From positions 1 through 58,078 of the forward strand of contig CACPPH010000003.1 of the NCBI GenBank assembly GCA_902635795.1: a stretch of DNA of 58,078 nucleotides. The letters are read 5' to 3'. The notes below the pieces were generated by a model, which was not told where the DNA came from, made no database searches, and saw only the letters and a program-made list of their open reading frames with translations. Below, in pieces: positions 1 to 7,802 of the stretch; the first letter of the stretch is position 1; every line of letters starts with the position of its first letter. Made by a program: the position numbers and the translations under genes. Origin of the DNA: an uncultured Pelagibacteraceae bacterium (GTDB lineage: Bacteria; Pseudomonadota; Alphaproteobacteria; Pelagibacterales; Pelagibacteraceae).

Positions 1-409
1 AAGTTTATCCAAAGGAAATTACACATTAATTAAGCCAAATACCTTTGATAAAAAAGATATACTTTGTGGAGAAAAAGCTCTTAAAAAGTCTGGAGACTTT
101 TCATTTGTTCAAGGTGCGATTTGTAGAAATAATAAAATTCTTGCGATTGAGGGTAGTGGAGGTACTCAAAAAATGATTAAAAAAGTGAAAAAAATTAACA
201 AATCTCTCAGTGGTATACTAATAAAATACCCTAAAAAAAAACAAGATTTGAGAGTTGACCTTCCTACTGTAGGGTTAGAAACTTTAAAACAGTGTAAAAC
301 AGCTGGACTTAAAGGAATAGTTCTTAAACATAAATTAAATATTTTTTTAAATAAAAGGCAAAGTGTCAAATACGCAAACAGAAATAAAATGTTTATTCTT
401 ATTAAATGA
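1..409 (+). CDS. lpxI: LpxI, UDP-2,3-diacylglucosamine pyrophosphatase (C-terminal part)
   Basis: Partial gene, open at the left window edge; the frame is read from base 2 (about 135 residues). LpxI hydrolyses UDP-2,3-diacylglucosamine to lipid X in lipid A synthesis at the cytoplasmic face of the inner membrane. The visible part matches the C-terminal catalytic domain of the DUF1009/LpxI family: an AIEGSGGT stretch near base 145, then PKKKQDLRVDLPTVG, equivalent to the family's conserved K-x-x-Q-D-x-R-x-D-x-P-x-x-G signature, then an AGLKGI segment. The stop (TGA, 407-409) overlaps the next start by four bases (ATGA). lpxB follows one gene downstream, as expected for a lipid A cluster. The family call is firm; the N-terminus lies outside the window. 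Confidence 0.9.
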   Translation, partial: SLSKGNYTLIKPNTFDKKDILCGEKALKKSGDFSFVQGAICRNNKILAIEGSGGTQKMIKKVKKINKSLSGILIKYPKKKQDLRVDLPTVGLETLKQCKTAGLKGIVLKHKLNIFLNKRQSVKYANRNKMFILIK

Positions 410-1461
410 AAAAACTACTTATAATTTTTCTTTTATTTTTCACAAATTTAAGTGCTAATGATTTTAAACTAGAGAAAATGATTAAAGGGTTCGATAGCCC
501 TTGGAGCTTGACATTTATAGACAGTAAATATTTGCTGGTTACAGAAAAGCCTGGAAATATCAAACTTATTAATTTAAATGAAAAAATAATAAAAGATATA
601 AGTCATAATCTTAAAGTCCTAGAAGATGGTCAGGGAGGATTATTAGATATACTTCACAAAGACAGCGTTGTATTTGTGTCATACTCTGAAAATAGATCAA
701 ATGGAATGTCCAGCACTTCTGTAGCAAGAGCAAAACTTAATACTGAGAAACTTAGTTTTAAAAACATCTTTCAAGCCCAGCCTCCTATAAATTCTGGATA
801 TCATTTTGGATCTAGACTAGTAATAAAAAATAAACATTTGTATGTGACTGCTGGGGAAAGAGGCCAAGGGATGATCGCCCAAGATTTCACTAAACATCCT
901 GGAAGCATTATAAGAGTAAATTTGGATGGATCGATCCCAAAAGATAATCCAAAATTTATTAATAAAAAAGATTGGCTACCTGAAATTTATCAAATTGGAG
1001 TTAGAAATCCTCAGGGTATGTCTCTTTCACCATTTGATGACAAAATATATTTAACCAATCATGGTGCAAGGGGAGGCGATTGGTTTGGAACAGCAAATTT
1101 TGGAGAAAACTATGGTTGGAAGATTTTAGGTTGGGGAGGAACTAACTACTCTGGAACTAAAATTGGTCCAAAATGGAAACCTGGCTTTACAAAAGCAATT
1201 AAGTACTGGGTTCCCTCTATCGCAGTAAGCGCAATGATAATTTATAAAGGTGAAACATTTAAAGAATGGAACGGAGAGGCTTTAATTACATCTCTCAAAG
1301 ACCAATCTTTAAGGAAAATAAAATTTAATAAATCAAAATTTATAAAAGAGGAAATTATATTCAAAGGTGATATAGGAAGAATAAGAGATATTAAAATACA
1401 TGAGAGCGGAGATCTTTATTTACTATCTGACAAGGGTGAACTTTGGAGAATGTACAAGTGA
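406..1461 (+). CDS. PQQ-dependent sugar dehydrogenase-like protein (glucose/sorbosone dehydrogenase family), secreted
   Basis: A 351-aa protein with a signal peptide (short Lys start, hydrophobic run, likely cleavage after about residue 18, before NDFKLEKM), so probably periplasmic. The rest resembles the six-bladed beta-propeller of GSDH/aldose sugar dehydrogenases (YliI/Asd-like): DSPWSLTFID and VTEKPG early, GQGGLLDI around residue 75, SGYHFGSRL around 130, VTAGERGQGM, then IGVRNPQGMS and NHGARGGDWFG near 200-230, with a final blade DLYLLSDKGELWRM. Family members oxidise aldose sugars with PQQ; the sugar here is unknown. Length is normal for the family. It overlaps lpxI by four bases and lpxB starts in its last codons, so it sits inside a lipid A operon, an unusual position. 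PQQ supply cannot be judged from this window. Confidence 0.8.
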   Translation: MKKLLIIFLLFFTNLSANDFKLEKMIKGFDSPWSLTFIDSKYLLVTEKPGNIKLINLNEKIIKDISHNLKVLEDGQGGLLDILHKDSVVFVSYSENRSNGMSSTSVARAKLNTEKLSFKNIFQAQPPINSGYHFGSRLVIKNKHLYVTAGERGQGMIAQDFTKHPGSIIRVNLDGSIPKDNPKFINKKDWLPEIYQIGVRNPQGMSLSPFDDKIYLTNHGARGGDWFGTANFGENYGWKILGWGGTNYSGTKIGPKWKPGFTKAIKYWVPSIAVSAMIIYKGETFKEWNGEALITSLKDQSLRKIKFNKSKFIKEEIIFKGDIGRIRDIKIHESGDLYLLSDKGELWRMYK

Positions 1462-2588
1462 AAAAAATATTTATACTTACAGGTGAGCCGTCTGGAGACA
1501 AACTGGCATCAAAAGTAATTCAAGAACTAAAAAAAGATAATTCAGGAATTGAATATTTAAGTGTAGGGGGTGAAAATTTAAAAGCTTTAGGTATAAAATC
1601 GATTTATGACTTAAAAGAGATTACCTATATAGGTTTTACAAATGTAATAAAAAATATTTTCAAAATTAATAGAAAGATTAATGATACAGTGAAGGCTATC
1701 AAAGATTTTAAACCAGATATTCTATTTACAGTTGATAGTCCCGATTTTACTTTGAGAGTTGCTGAGCGTTTAAAAAAACAAGAACCAAGGATAAAAACTA
1801 TTCATTATGTTGCACCTCAAGTTTGGGTCTGGAGAGAGGGAAGAGTTAAGAAAATTAAAAATTATATTGATCATATTCTTTTATTATTTAATTTTGAAAA
1901 ACCTTATTTTGATAAAGAGAATGTGAGTAATGAATTTGTGGGCCATCCGTTATTAGACGCATCTTCTGAAAGTAAAATAGATATCAATCAAATATTTGAA
2001 AAAAATAAAGCATTAATATCAGTTTTTCCAGGAAGTAGAGACTCTGAAATCAAACTCTTAATGCCTATCCTCTTGGATTTTATAAAATTAATGAATAAAA
2101 ACTATCAAGATTTTATTTATATATTTCATTCGACAAAACAACATTATGATTTAATTCAATCCTATGTAAAATCTCAAAATATAAGTAATTGTGAAATTAT
2201 CAGTGATGATAAAATAAAGTCTCACACTCTTAAGAAATCTGTATTTGCAGTTGCTAAATCCGGAACAGTCTCTCTTGAAATTTGCAAATCTAAAGTTCCG
2301 TCCATCATTCTCTATAAAATGAATTTTTTAAACTATTTAATTGTTAAATCTTTGGTAAAAGTTAAATTTGCAAATATCATTAATATTGCAGCAGGAAAAG
2401 AGGTAATACCTGAACTGCTTCAATCTAAGTGCAATCCAAAAGATTTATTCAAATCTGTAAGTTCTTTTATTGATGACCCAAATAAGATTAAGGAGCAGGT
2501 CGAAAAGACTCAATCAATCTTAAATACATTTAAAACTGATATTTCCTCATCAATACTTGCAAGTAGAGCTTTAAGTAAATATTTATAA
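1458..2588 (+). CDS. lpxB: LpxB, lipid-A-disaccharide synthase
   Basis: Glycosyltransferase (GT19) joining lipid X and UDP-2,3-diacylglucosamine into the lipid A disaccharide. The N-terminus carries the family mark GEPSGD followed by a helix; other family segments are VDSPDFTLR (about residue 95), YVAPQVWVWREGR (about 120) and VGHPLLD, then SVFPGSRDSEIK (about 190) and AVAKSGTVSLE near the C-terminal nucleotide site. I place the start at GTG 1458, which overlaps the upstream stop (GTGA) and has GGAG at 1445-1448 in front; an in-frame TTG at 1443 would add five residues that do not look family-like. About 376 aa, normal length. It ends flush against a convergent minus-strand gene with no visible hairpin terminator. 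Conserved core gene; the accessory block starts right after it. Confidence 0.93.
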   Translation: MKKIFILTGEPSGDKLASKVIQELKKDNSGIEYLSVGGENLKALGIKSIYDLKEITYIGFTNVIKNIFKINRKINDTVKAIKDFKPDILFTVDSPDFTLRVAERLKKQEPRIKTIHYVAPQVWVWREGRVKKIKNYIDHILLLFNFEKPYFDKENVSNEFVGHPLLDASSESKIDINQIFEKNKALISVFPGSRDSEIKLLMPILLDFIKLMNKNYQDFIYIFHSTKQHYDLIQSYVKSQNISNCEIISDDKIKSHTLKKSVFAVAKSGTVSLEICKSKVPSIILYKMNFLNYLIVKSLVKVKFANIINIAAGKEVIPELLQSKCNPKDLFKSVSSFIDDPNKIKEQVEKTQSILNTFKTDISSSILASRALSKYL

Positions 2589-3497
2589 TTACTGGTACCT
2601 TGCTTTTTTCAAAGCATCAGCACATATCTTTTGGGTTAATATTGCTTCATTCATTAAGAGATTATTTTTACTTTCAATAAATTTTTTTAAACAATTTAAG
2701 TATGACTTTCTGTGTCTTACAGAAAAGTCATTATATAATGTCTTTTTGTCAGAAAAGTCGTCAGAGTCTAATGAAAATTTTTCACCATACAATTTAATTT
2801 TTTCAAAATTTCCAAATCTGCACTTTCTACTAAATAATATTTCAACGACTATTCCATTCCTGAGTTTTAAATTAATCATTGCATCTGAGAAATCTCCATT
2901 ATCTAAGAAATCCTCGGAACTAATTGATTTTGAAATTACAATCATTTTCTCTGGTTTCGAATTACCCAACCAACAAGCTAAATCAAAAAAATGAAATCCT
3001 TTATCAAAAAAAAGACCTCCGTTTCTTAATGATAAATCAATATTATGATTGGCCGATCTAGATATTATTTGGATATAATTAACTTTTTTTTTGTTAATTT
3101 TCTTTTTTAAAGCAATATATTCCTTTGAAAATCTACGATTTAAACCAGCGCAAAATTTAATTTTATGTTTTTTTATTAAGTATTTGAGTTTATCAAGTTT
3201 ATTATTATTTGTAATTGGTTTTTCACAATAGATCATTTTCCTAAATTTTATTAATTTTTTTATGTAAAAATCATGCGTAATTGTAGGTGATGCAATTATA
3301 AATAGTTCTATATCTTTTTTTTTTAATATACTATCGAAGTTTCTTGAAGTATTACATTTAAATTTTTTAGATAGTCTTTTACTCAGATTATAATTTTTAT
3401 CAAAAATATAATTTAAGGAAGTGTTTTTTATTTTTATTAAACTTTTACAATGAATTATACCAACTTTTGATAATCCTATCACACAGGATTTAATCAT
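2589..3497 (-). CDS. Gfo/Idh/MocA-family oxidoreductase (1 of 3)
   Basis: A 302-aa NAD(P)-dependent oxidoreductase of the Gfo/Idh/MocA family. The N-terminal Rossmann domain begins at once (IGLSKVGIIHCKSL); the second glycine of the usual G-x-G-x-x-G is replaced, so the motif is loose. The IYCEKPIT segment (about residue 95) holds the conserved E-K-P lysine and is followed by AGLNRRFS. The C-terminal alpha/beta domain contains GGLFFDKGFHFFDLACWL, the family's G-x-x-x-D-x-G-x-H-x-x-D region. It is short for the family (usually 330-390 aa). It is last in a long minus-strand operon, one base after the next gene. Substrate unknown; relatives act on sugars, inositols and sugar acids. Confidence 0.8.
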   Translation of the reverse strand: MIKSCVIGLSKVGIIHCKSLIKIKNTSLNYIFDKNYNLSKRLSKKFKCNTSRNFDSILKKKDIELFIIASPTITHDFYIKKLIKFRKMIYCEKPITNNNKLDKLKYLIKKHKIKFCAGLNRRFSKEYIALKKKINKKKVNYIQIISRSANHNIDLSLRNGGLFFDKGFHFFDLACWLGNSKPEKMIVISKSISSEDFLDNGDFSDAMINLKLRNGIVVEILFSRKCRFGNFEKIKLYGEKFSLDSDDFSDKKTLYNDFSVRHRKSYLNCLKKFIESKNNLLMNEAILTQKICADALKKARYQ

Positions 3498-4628
3498 TTA
3501 AAAAGCTACCCATTTTTTCTTGGATGATGACTTTACACATCCGTCTATAAATCTTGCTGTAAGTAAACCTTCATACGCTGTTGGAAAATAAAACCTTTTC
3601 TTACTATTTTTTGAATTAATTTTTGATGCAATTTCTTTATATAAATTTGAAAAGGCGCTTAAATATCCCTCAGGATGCCCGTACTTAACTCTTGAAAAGT
3701 TTTTTGAAAAACCACTTTCATTGAAACCTCTTTCTAAAACTTTTGTTGCACCATTAGCAGCATTATATTTTAGATAGTTGGGGTCATTCTGTACCCATTC
3801 CAAACTTCCCATCGAACCAAATATTCTTATTCGTAATCCATAAACACCCCCTTTAGCTGTAGTTGATGCCCAAAATAAACCCTTTGCTCCATTCTCGTAA
3901 TTTATGAAAACTTGAGCGTTTGTATCAAATTTAATTTTTTTTGAGTATTGCTTGATATCTGCAAATAGGCTTTTTCCTTTAAGACCAGTAATGTAATTAC
4001 ATAAATGATATGCATGAGATCCTATTTCATTAAGCACAGTAGAAACTCCAGCTATTTTTTTATCTAATTTCCATTTAAATATTTTTTTTGCAGAACCCAG
4101 GGTAACTTTTTTACCGTTAGACCAATCCTGAACATATTCGACGTTAATATATTCAATATTTCCAAGCTTCTTATCTTCCACTAATTTTTTAGCATGTCTT
4201 ACCATTGGATAAGCCGAATAATTATGTGTGAGCCCGTAAACAATCTTTTTATTACTTTTAATTGTTTTATAAAGTTTTTTAGCTTGAGGTAGAGAACCTG
4301 CAAATGGTTTATCAGATATTACATGAATGTTATTTTTAATGAATAATTCCGCTATTTCTTGATGACTCCCAGGGGGTGTCATAATCGCTACTACATCGAT
4401 ACCATTTTTAATTTTTTTTTCAGAATAGCAAAGATCTTTATAATTTTTGTAACACCTATTTTTTTTTATTCCTATACTTGTGCCAAAAGATTGATTGATT
4501 TTATAATTTCTTGAAAAAACGCCAGCTACAATTTCATATTTATCATCGAATCTTGAGGCTATTCTATGTACATGACCAATCCAAGATCCAGGGCCACCAC
4601 CAATGATACCAAGTTTAAGTTTTTTCAT
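3498..4628 (-). CDS. Gfo/Idh/MocA-family oxidoreductase (2 of 3)
   Basis: A 376-aa Gfo/Idh/MocA oxidoreductase. It opens with LKLGIIGGGPGSWIGHVHR, a nucleotide-binding loop of the subgroup in which G-x-G is followed by an insertion and IGxxH. VISDKPFAGS (about residue 95) carries the catalytic-region lysine (D-K-P rather than E-K-P). The C-terminal domain has AGVSTVLNEIGSHAYHL, with the conserved G-S-H. The C-terminus (FYFPTAYEGLLTARFIDGCV) is typical of the family's last helix. The start overlaps the upstream stop (position 4628, TAATG type), so the two are probably translationally coupled. It differs clearly from its two neighbours, so this is not a recent tandem duplication. Reaction likely NAD(P)-linked oxidation of a sugar-type alcohol; substrate unknown. 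Confidence 0.85.
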   Translation of the reverse strand: MKKLKLGIIGGGPGSWIGHVHRIASRFDDKYEIVAGVFSRNYKINQSFGTSIGIKKNRCYKNYKDLCYSEKKIKNGIDVVAIMTPPGSHQEIAELFIKNNIHVISDKPFAGSLPQAKKLYKTIKSNKKIVYGLTHNYSAYPMVRHAKKLVEDKKLGNIEYINVEYVQDWSNGKKVTLGSAKKIFKWKLDKKIAGVSTVLNEIGSHAYHLCNYITGLKGKSLFADIKQYSKKIKFDTNAQVFINYENGAKGLFWASTTAKGGVYGLRIRIFGSMGSLEWVQNDPNYLKYNAANGATKVLERGFNESGFSKNFSRVKYGHPEGYLSAFSNLYKEIASKINSKNSKKRFYFPTAYEGLLTARFIDGCVKSSSKKKWVAF

Positions 4629-5668
4629 TAGTTTACTCTTATTTTTTTTCCAGTTTTAGTACTTCTTAGTATCGCATCAAATATTTTAAGCGATTGCAAG
4701 CCATCATTTCCACTTACTTTTGGTTTAGCTTTTCCAGACACAACATCGCATAAGTGATCAATTTGATTTATTAAAGTAAATCTACTCAAACGAATATTAA
4801 AATCCTTATGATAGATTGGTTTCCACCAACTTCTCTCACCTCTATTGTACCAATGTTTTAAATTAGGAAATTGTATCGAGCCTTTTGTCCCTCCAATAAA
4901 ATATGCTGATTGACTTGTTATAGGGTATGCAGGGTTTTCTCCAGCTGTAAGCTCATAACTGTAAGGAGCTACAATTGTATCAGAAACACTTAATGTACAT
5001 AAAGTACCTGATTTAAAAGTAAAATTAACAATTGCGGTATCTTCAACTTCATATTTTCTAATTTTATTTGAGGTTGTTGCTTGAACATGTGTTATGGGCC
5101 CTAATAAGTAACAAATAAGATCAATATCATGTACTAGATTAATACCTAGAGGACCTCCTCCTTTTTTAATACGCCATTTTTCTTTGTACCAATCTTTATT
5201 TTTGTATAACCAGCACATAACATTAGCAGCAACAATTTTTCCAAGATTTCCGCTATCGATTTGTTTCTTTACTTTAGTTACGATACTGTTGTGCCTTCTA
5301 TGATAGCCAATAAGTAGATGAGTTTTATTTTTTTTTGAGCTTTGAATAATTTTTTTTGCTTTTGAAATATTATCGGAAATTGGTTTTTCTAATAAAACAG
5401 GTATTTTTGCATTTAAAAAACTTATCGTATGTTTTTCGTGAAACTGATTAGGTGTAGCAACAATTACGGCATCTGGTTTATTTTTACTAAGTAATTCAGT
5501 CGACGATCTATAGAATGGAACTTTAAATTTTTTAGCATGAATAATTGAATTTTTATTTACATCGACAATTGAATGGAGCTTTGCTTTTTTTGAAACACTT
5601 AAAGCTTTTAAATGTTGACTACCCATCAAACCAATCCCAACAACCGCAATCTTTATTTTGTTTTTCAC
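4628..5668 (-). CDS. Gfo/Idh/MocA-family oxidoreductase (3 of 3)
   Basis: About 346 aa. The N-terminus after the preferred start reads KIAVVGIGLMGSQHLKAL, a good G-x-G-x-x-G Rossmann loop. IPVLLEKPISDN holds the E-K-P lysine, LLIGYHRRHN follows, and GGPLGINLVHDIDLI is the family G-x-x-x-x-x-x-H-x-x-D region. I prefer the GTG at 5668, one base after the upstream stop, because family proteins start just before the Rossmann loop; an ATG at 5713 would add 15 residues and overlap the upstream gene by 44 bases. Neither start has a clear Shine-Dalgarno sequence. Probably a dehydrogenase of a sugar-like substrate, co-transcribed with the rest of the minus-strand operon. Confidence 0.85.
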   Translation of the reverse strand: MKNKIKIAVVGIGLMGSQHLKALSVSKKAKLHSIVDVNKNSIIHAKKFKVPFYRSSTELLSKNKPDAVIVATPNQFHEKHTISFLNAKIPVLLEKPISDNISKAKKIIQSSKKNKTHLLIGYHRRHNSIVTKVKKQIDSGNLGKIVAANVMCWLYKNKDWYKEKWRIKKGGGPLGINLVHDIDLICYLLGPITHVQATTSNKIRKYEVEDTAIVNFTFKSGTLCTLSVSDTIVAPYSYELTAGENPAYPITSQSAYFIGGTKGSIQFPNLKHWYNRGERSWWKPIYHKDFNIRLSRFTLINQIDHLCDVVSGKAKPKVSGNDGLQSLKIFDAILRSTKTGKKIRVN

Positions 5669-5669
5669 T

Positions 5670-6074
5670 TTAATATTTAAGATTAAATTTATAGTTATTT
5701 TGTCGATAACCACTTTTCATGACTTTTAGGTAATATTTTGCAGGCTTCAAAATAGGAGTTTTTCTTTTCATGAAATAATACATTACATTTTTTCTATTTT
5801 TATTAAAAAATTTTTTTATATATAACTTAGGATAGTCTTCGTATCTATCTAATTTTTTCTCGGTTGCTTTATCTATTTCATAGATTATGCCTTTTACACT
5901 GGAGCCCTTTTTTCTTTGTATATCTGGTACTCTATATTTTGATCTAAAGACTAATTCAAATCCTTTCAAAATATACTTGCTCAGATATTTGGCATTTTTA
6001 TATTTTTTTAAAAAAATTTTTTTATTTAGATTTGTACCGTAAGCAAAGTACAAAAGTTTCTTAGTATTATTCAT
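5670..6074 (-). CDS. Gamma-glutamylcyclotransferase (AIG2/GGCT)-like protein
   Basis: A 134-aa protein of the gamma-glutamylcyclotransferase-like fold. It has the family opening YFAYGTNLNKKIF (usual YFAYGSNL), a central SSVKGIIYEIDKATEKKLDRYEDYP that matches the V-x-G-x-x-Y-x-I ... L-D-x-x-E-x-x-P block, and an acidic residue (E78/D79 area) where the family has its catalytic Glu. Members cleave gamma-glutamyl amides to 5-oxoproline plus amine, but many are uncharacterised. The start overlaps the stop of the CitE-like gene by one base (TAATG), so it belongs to the catabolic operon; a role in removing a gamma-glutamyl group from an intermediate is possible but is inference. Confidence 0.75.
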   Translation of the reverse strand: MNNTKKLLYFAYGTNLNKKIFLKKYKNAKYLSKYILKGFELVFRSKYRVPDIQRKKGSSVKGIIYEIDKATEKKLDRYEDYPKLYIKKFFNKNRKNVMYYFMKRKTPILKPAKYYLKVMKSGYRQNNYKFNLKY

Positions 6075-6724
6075 TAAAAAATTTTGTTTGAGATTTGAAC
6101 TTGGTCCGGATGTATACAGGCTTTACCACCAAAACCTAATTTTTTAACCATATTACATGATTTTTCAAATCCATTTAAATCTTTAAAATTTAAATAAGAG
6201 GTATCAATTGGGCTCATAATATTTTTAGATTTATTTACTATATTTTTTCTAAATTCTAATATTTCTTTTTCATCTTCTGAAATCTCAAGATTTATAGATT
6301 TAGCTAAATCATGAGATCCAAAAGATATAATTTGAATTCTTTCTGAAAAAGAACAAATCTCCTCAAGATTAGCTAGACCGTTTATACTTTCCAAAATTGG
6401 GATTATATCAGTTTTCGATTTCTCAGTTTTTTTTAATAATATATCTATCTCAATTAATTGTTTTTTTGTTTCTGTAAACGGAAGAAATATTCCAGGGAAT
6501 TTTTCTGATGTTACAAATTCTAAATCTGAATTATTATTTATCCTTATATATGTTTGATCTTTATTAACATTGCATTCTTTTATTATCTTTTTTGCCTGTT
6601 CTTTCTGATCATCAGGAACAGTTGACTCTAAGTCAAGAACAATTAAATCTGCATTTAATGTATAAGCTTTTTTAATTTTTTTTTCTTCATGTCCTGGAAC
6701 AAATAAAACAGATCTATATTTCAT
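6074..6724 (-). CDS. HpcH/HpaI (CitE-like) aldolase/lyase family protein
   Basis: A 216-aa TIM-barrel protein of the CitE/malyl-CoA lyase group. Visible family features are RSVLFVPGH at residues 4-12, VLDLEST at 29-35 (usual DLED), R61 in the IRIN strand, E112 in ILESINGL, FGSHDLA around 135-141, and GGKACIHPDQ at 199-208. CitE-like enzymes cleave or form C-C bonds of acyl-CoA thioesters with Mg2+. It is shorter than typical members (about 270-290 aa) and lacks the C-terminal extension that covers the CoA site in citrate lyase beta and malyl-CoA lyases. The start overlaps the enolase-superfamily gene by 11 bases. With a CoA ligase and a crotonase in the same operon, a CoA-ester or 2-oxo-acid lyase step is likely; exact substrate unknown. 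Confidence 0.82.
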   Translation of the reverse strand: MKYRSVLFVPGHEEKKIKKAYTLNADLIVLDLESTVPDDQKEQAKKIIKECNVNKDQTYIRINNNSDLEFVTSEKFPGIFLPFTETKKQLIEIDILLKKTEKSKTDIIPILESINGLANLEEICSFSERIQIISFGSHDLAKSINLEISEDEKEILEFRKNIVNKSKNIMSPIDTSYLNFKDLNGFEKSCNMVKKLGFGGKACIHPDQVQISNKIF

Positions 6725-7802
6725 ATTTACTTAATTTATTATAATCTAAGTCAATACCAAGACCTGGTCCTGAAGGTAATTTATATTTCCCATTTAATGC
6801 TCTTTTAAAATTTGGGTAGAATTCTTGATCAATATCTAAATAGAATCTCTCAATATATGTATCTTTTTCCATCAACGCAGCTAATTGAAGAGTAGCTAAA
6901 AAACCTGGTCCAAAATAAGCAGTGTGAGGCATTACAGAGACATTATTTTTTTCTGCATGCTGAATAATTTTGAACATTTCATAAATACCACCAACTTTAA
7001 TTACTGATGGTTGAACAAAAGTAACTGCTTTTTGTTTGATCATTGATTTAAACTCAAATTCTGTACACGCATTTTCCCCACAGGCTAAGGGTATTCCAAG
7101 CTCTTTATTCAATTTTGCAAGAGTTTCATAATCTTCCGGCGGGTAAATAGGTTCTTCCAACCAAGTTAGTTTCATACTTTTTAAAAAATCTTTTTTGGAT
7201 AATGTTTCTTCATAAGTCCAAGGACAATTAGTATCTAACATTAAAGGAAGATGACCTATTCCTTTTCTTCCAGCTTCAATGCAATCATTTTCTATTTCAT
7301 GAAGTTTTATAGCTTGGTAACCATCATCTAATGATTGCTTACATTTTTGCTCTATAATTTTTGGATCTCCATATCTAAAAAGACTTGAATAGGCTTTAAA
7401 TAGATCTTTATTTTTTTTTCCTAACAATTCATGAATTGGCTTATTTTTTTCTTTGCCTAAAGCATCCCATAATGCAATTTCAACACCAGATATTGCAAAC
7501 ATTGTTATCCCGTATCTACCAAATAAGTGCAAAGATTTTTGAAGAGTTAAAAGAAGTTCCGGTATATTACTCATATCTTTTCCAACGAGCAAAGGAGTCA
7601 CCATTTCTTCAATTGCTATCTTTACTGCTTTCCAACTTGTATAACCAAAGGCTTCACCCCAACCAGTGATACCTTTATCTGTATCAATTTTTACTAAGTT
7701 AAATTCTAAACTTTTCCATTCTTTTCCATGAAAAATTACCTTTTTTCCTCCATGGCTAAACGGCATACTCAAAGTGATTGCTTTGATCGATTTAATTTTC
7801 AT
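6714..7802 (-). CDS. Mandelate racemase/muconate lactonizing enzyme family protein (enolase superfamily)
   Basis: A 362-aa enolase-superfamily enzyme: N-terminal capping domain (to about 125), then a TIM barrel. Metal ligands are visible as D190 (MLDTN), E216 (WLEEP) and E243 (CGEN). The second-strand base motif is K166-L-H168, not the common K-x-K. On the sixth strand QPSVIKVGG places Ser266 where the MR group has the Asp of its His-Asp dyad; the His itself is likely H293 (MPHT). The superfamily abstracts a proton alpha to a carboxylate, giving dehydration, racemisation or cycloisomerisation. The residue set suggests an unassigned subgroup, perhaps an acid-sugar dehydratase. It starts at the stop of the crotonase gene (TAATG type) and overlaps the CitE-like gene by 11 bases. 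Confidence 0.85.
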   Translation of the reverse strand: MKIKSIKAITLSMPFSHGGKKVIFHGKEWKSLEFNLVKIDTDKGITGWGEAFGYTSWKAVKIAIEEMVTPLLVGKDMSNIPELLLTLQKSLHLFGRYGITMFAISGVEIALWDALGKEKNKPIHELLGKKNKDLFKAYSSLFRYGDPKIIEQKCKQSLDDGYQAIKLHEIENDCIEAGRKGIGHLPLMLDTNCPWTYEETLSKKDFLKSMKLTWLEEPIYPPEDYETLAKLNKELGIPLACGENACTEFEFKSMIKQKAVTFVQPSVIKVGGIYEMFKIIQHAEKNNVSVMPHTAYFGPGFLATLQLAALMEKDTYIERFYLDIDQEFYPNFKRALNGKYKLPSGPGLGIDLDYNKLSKYEI

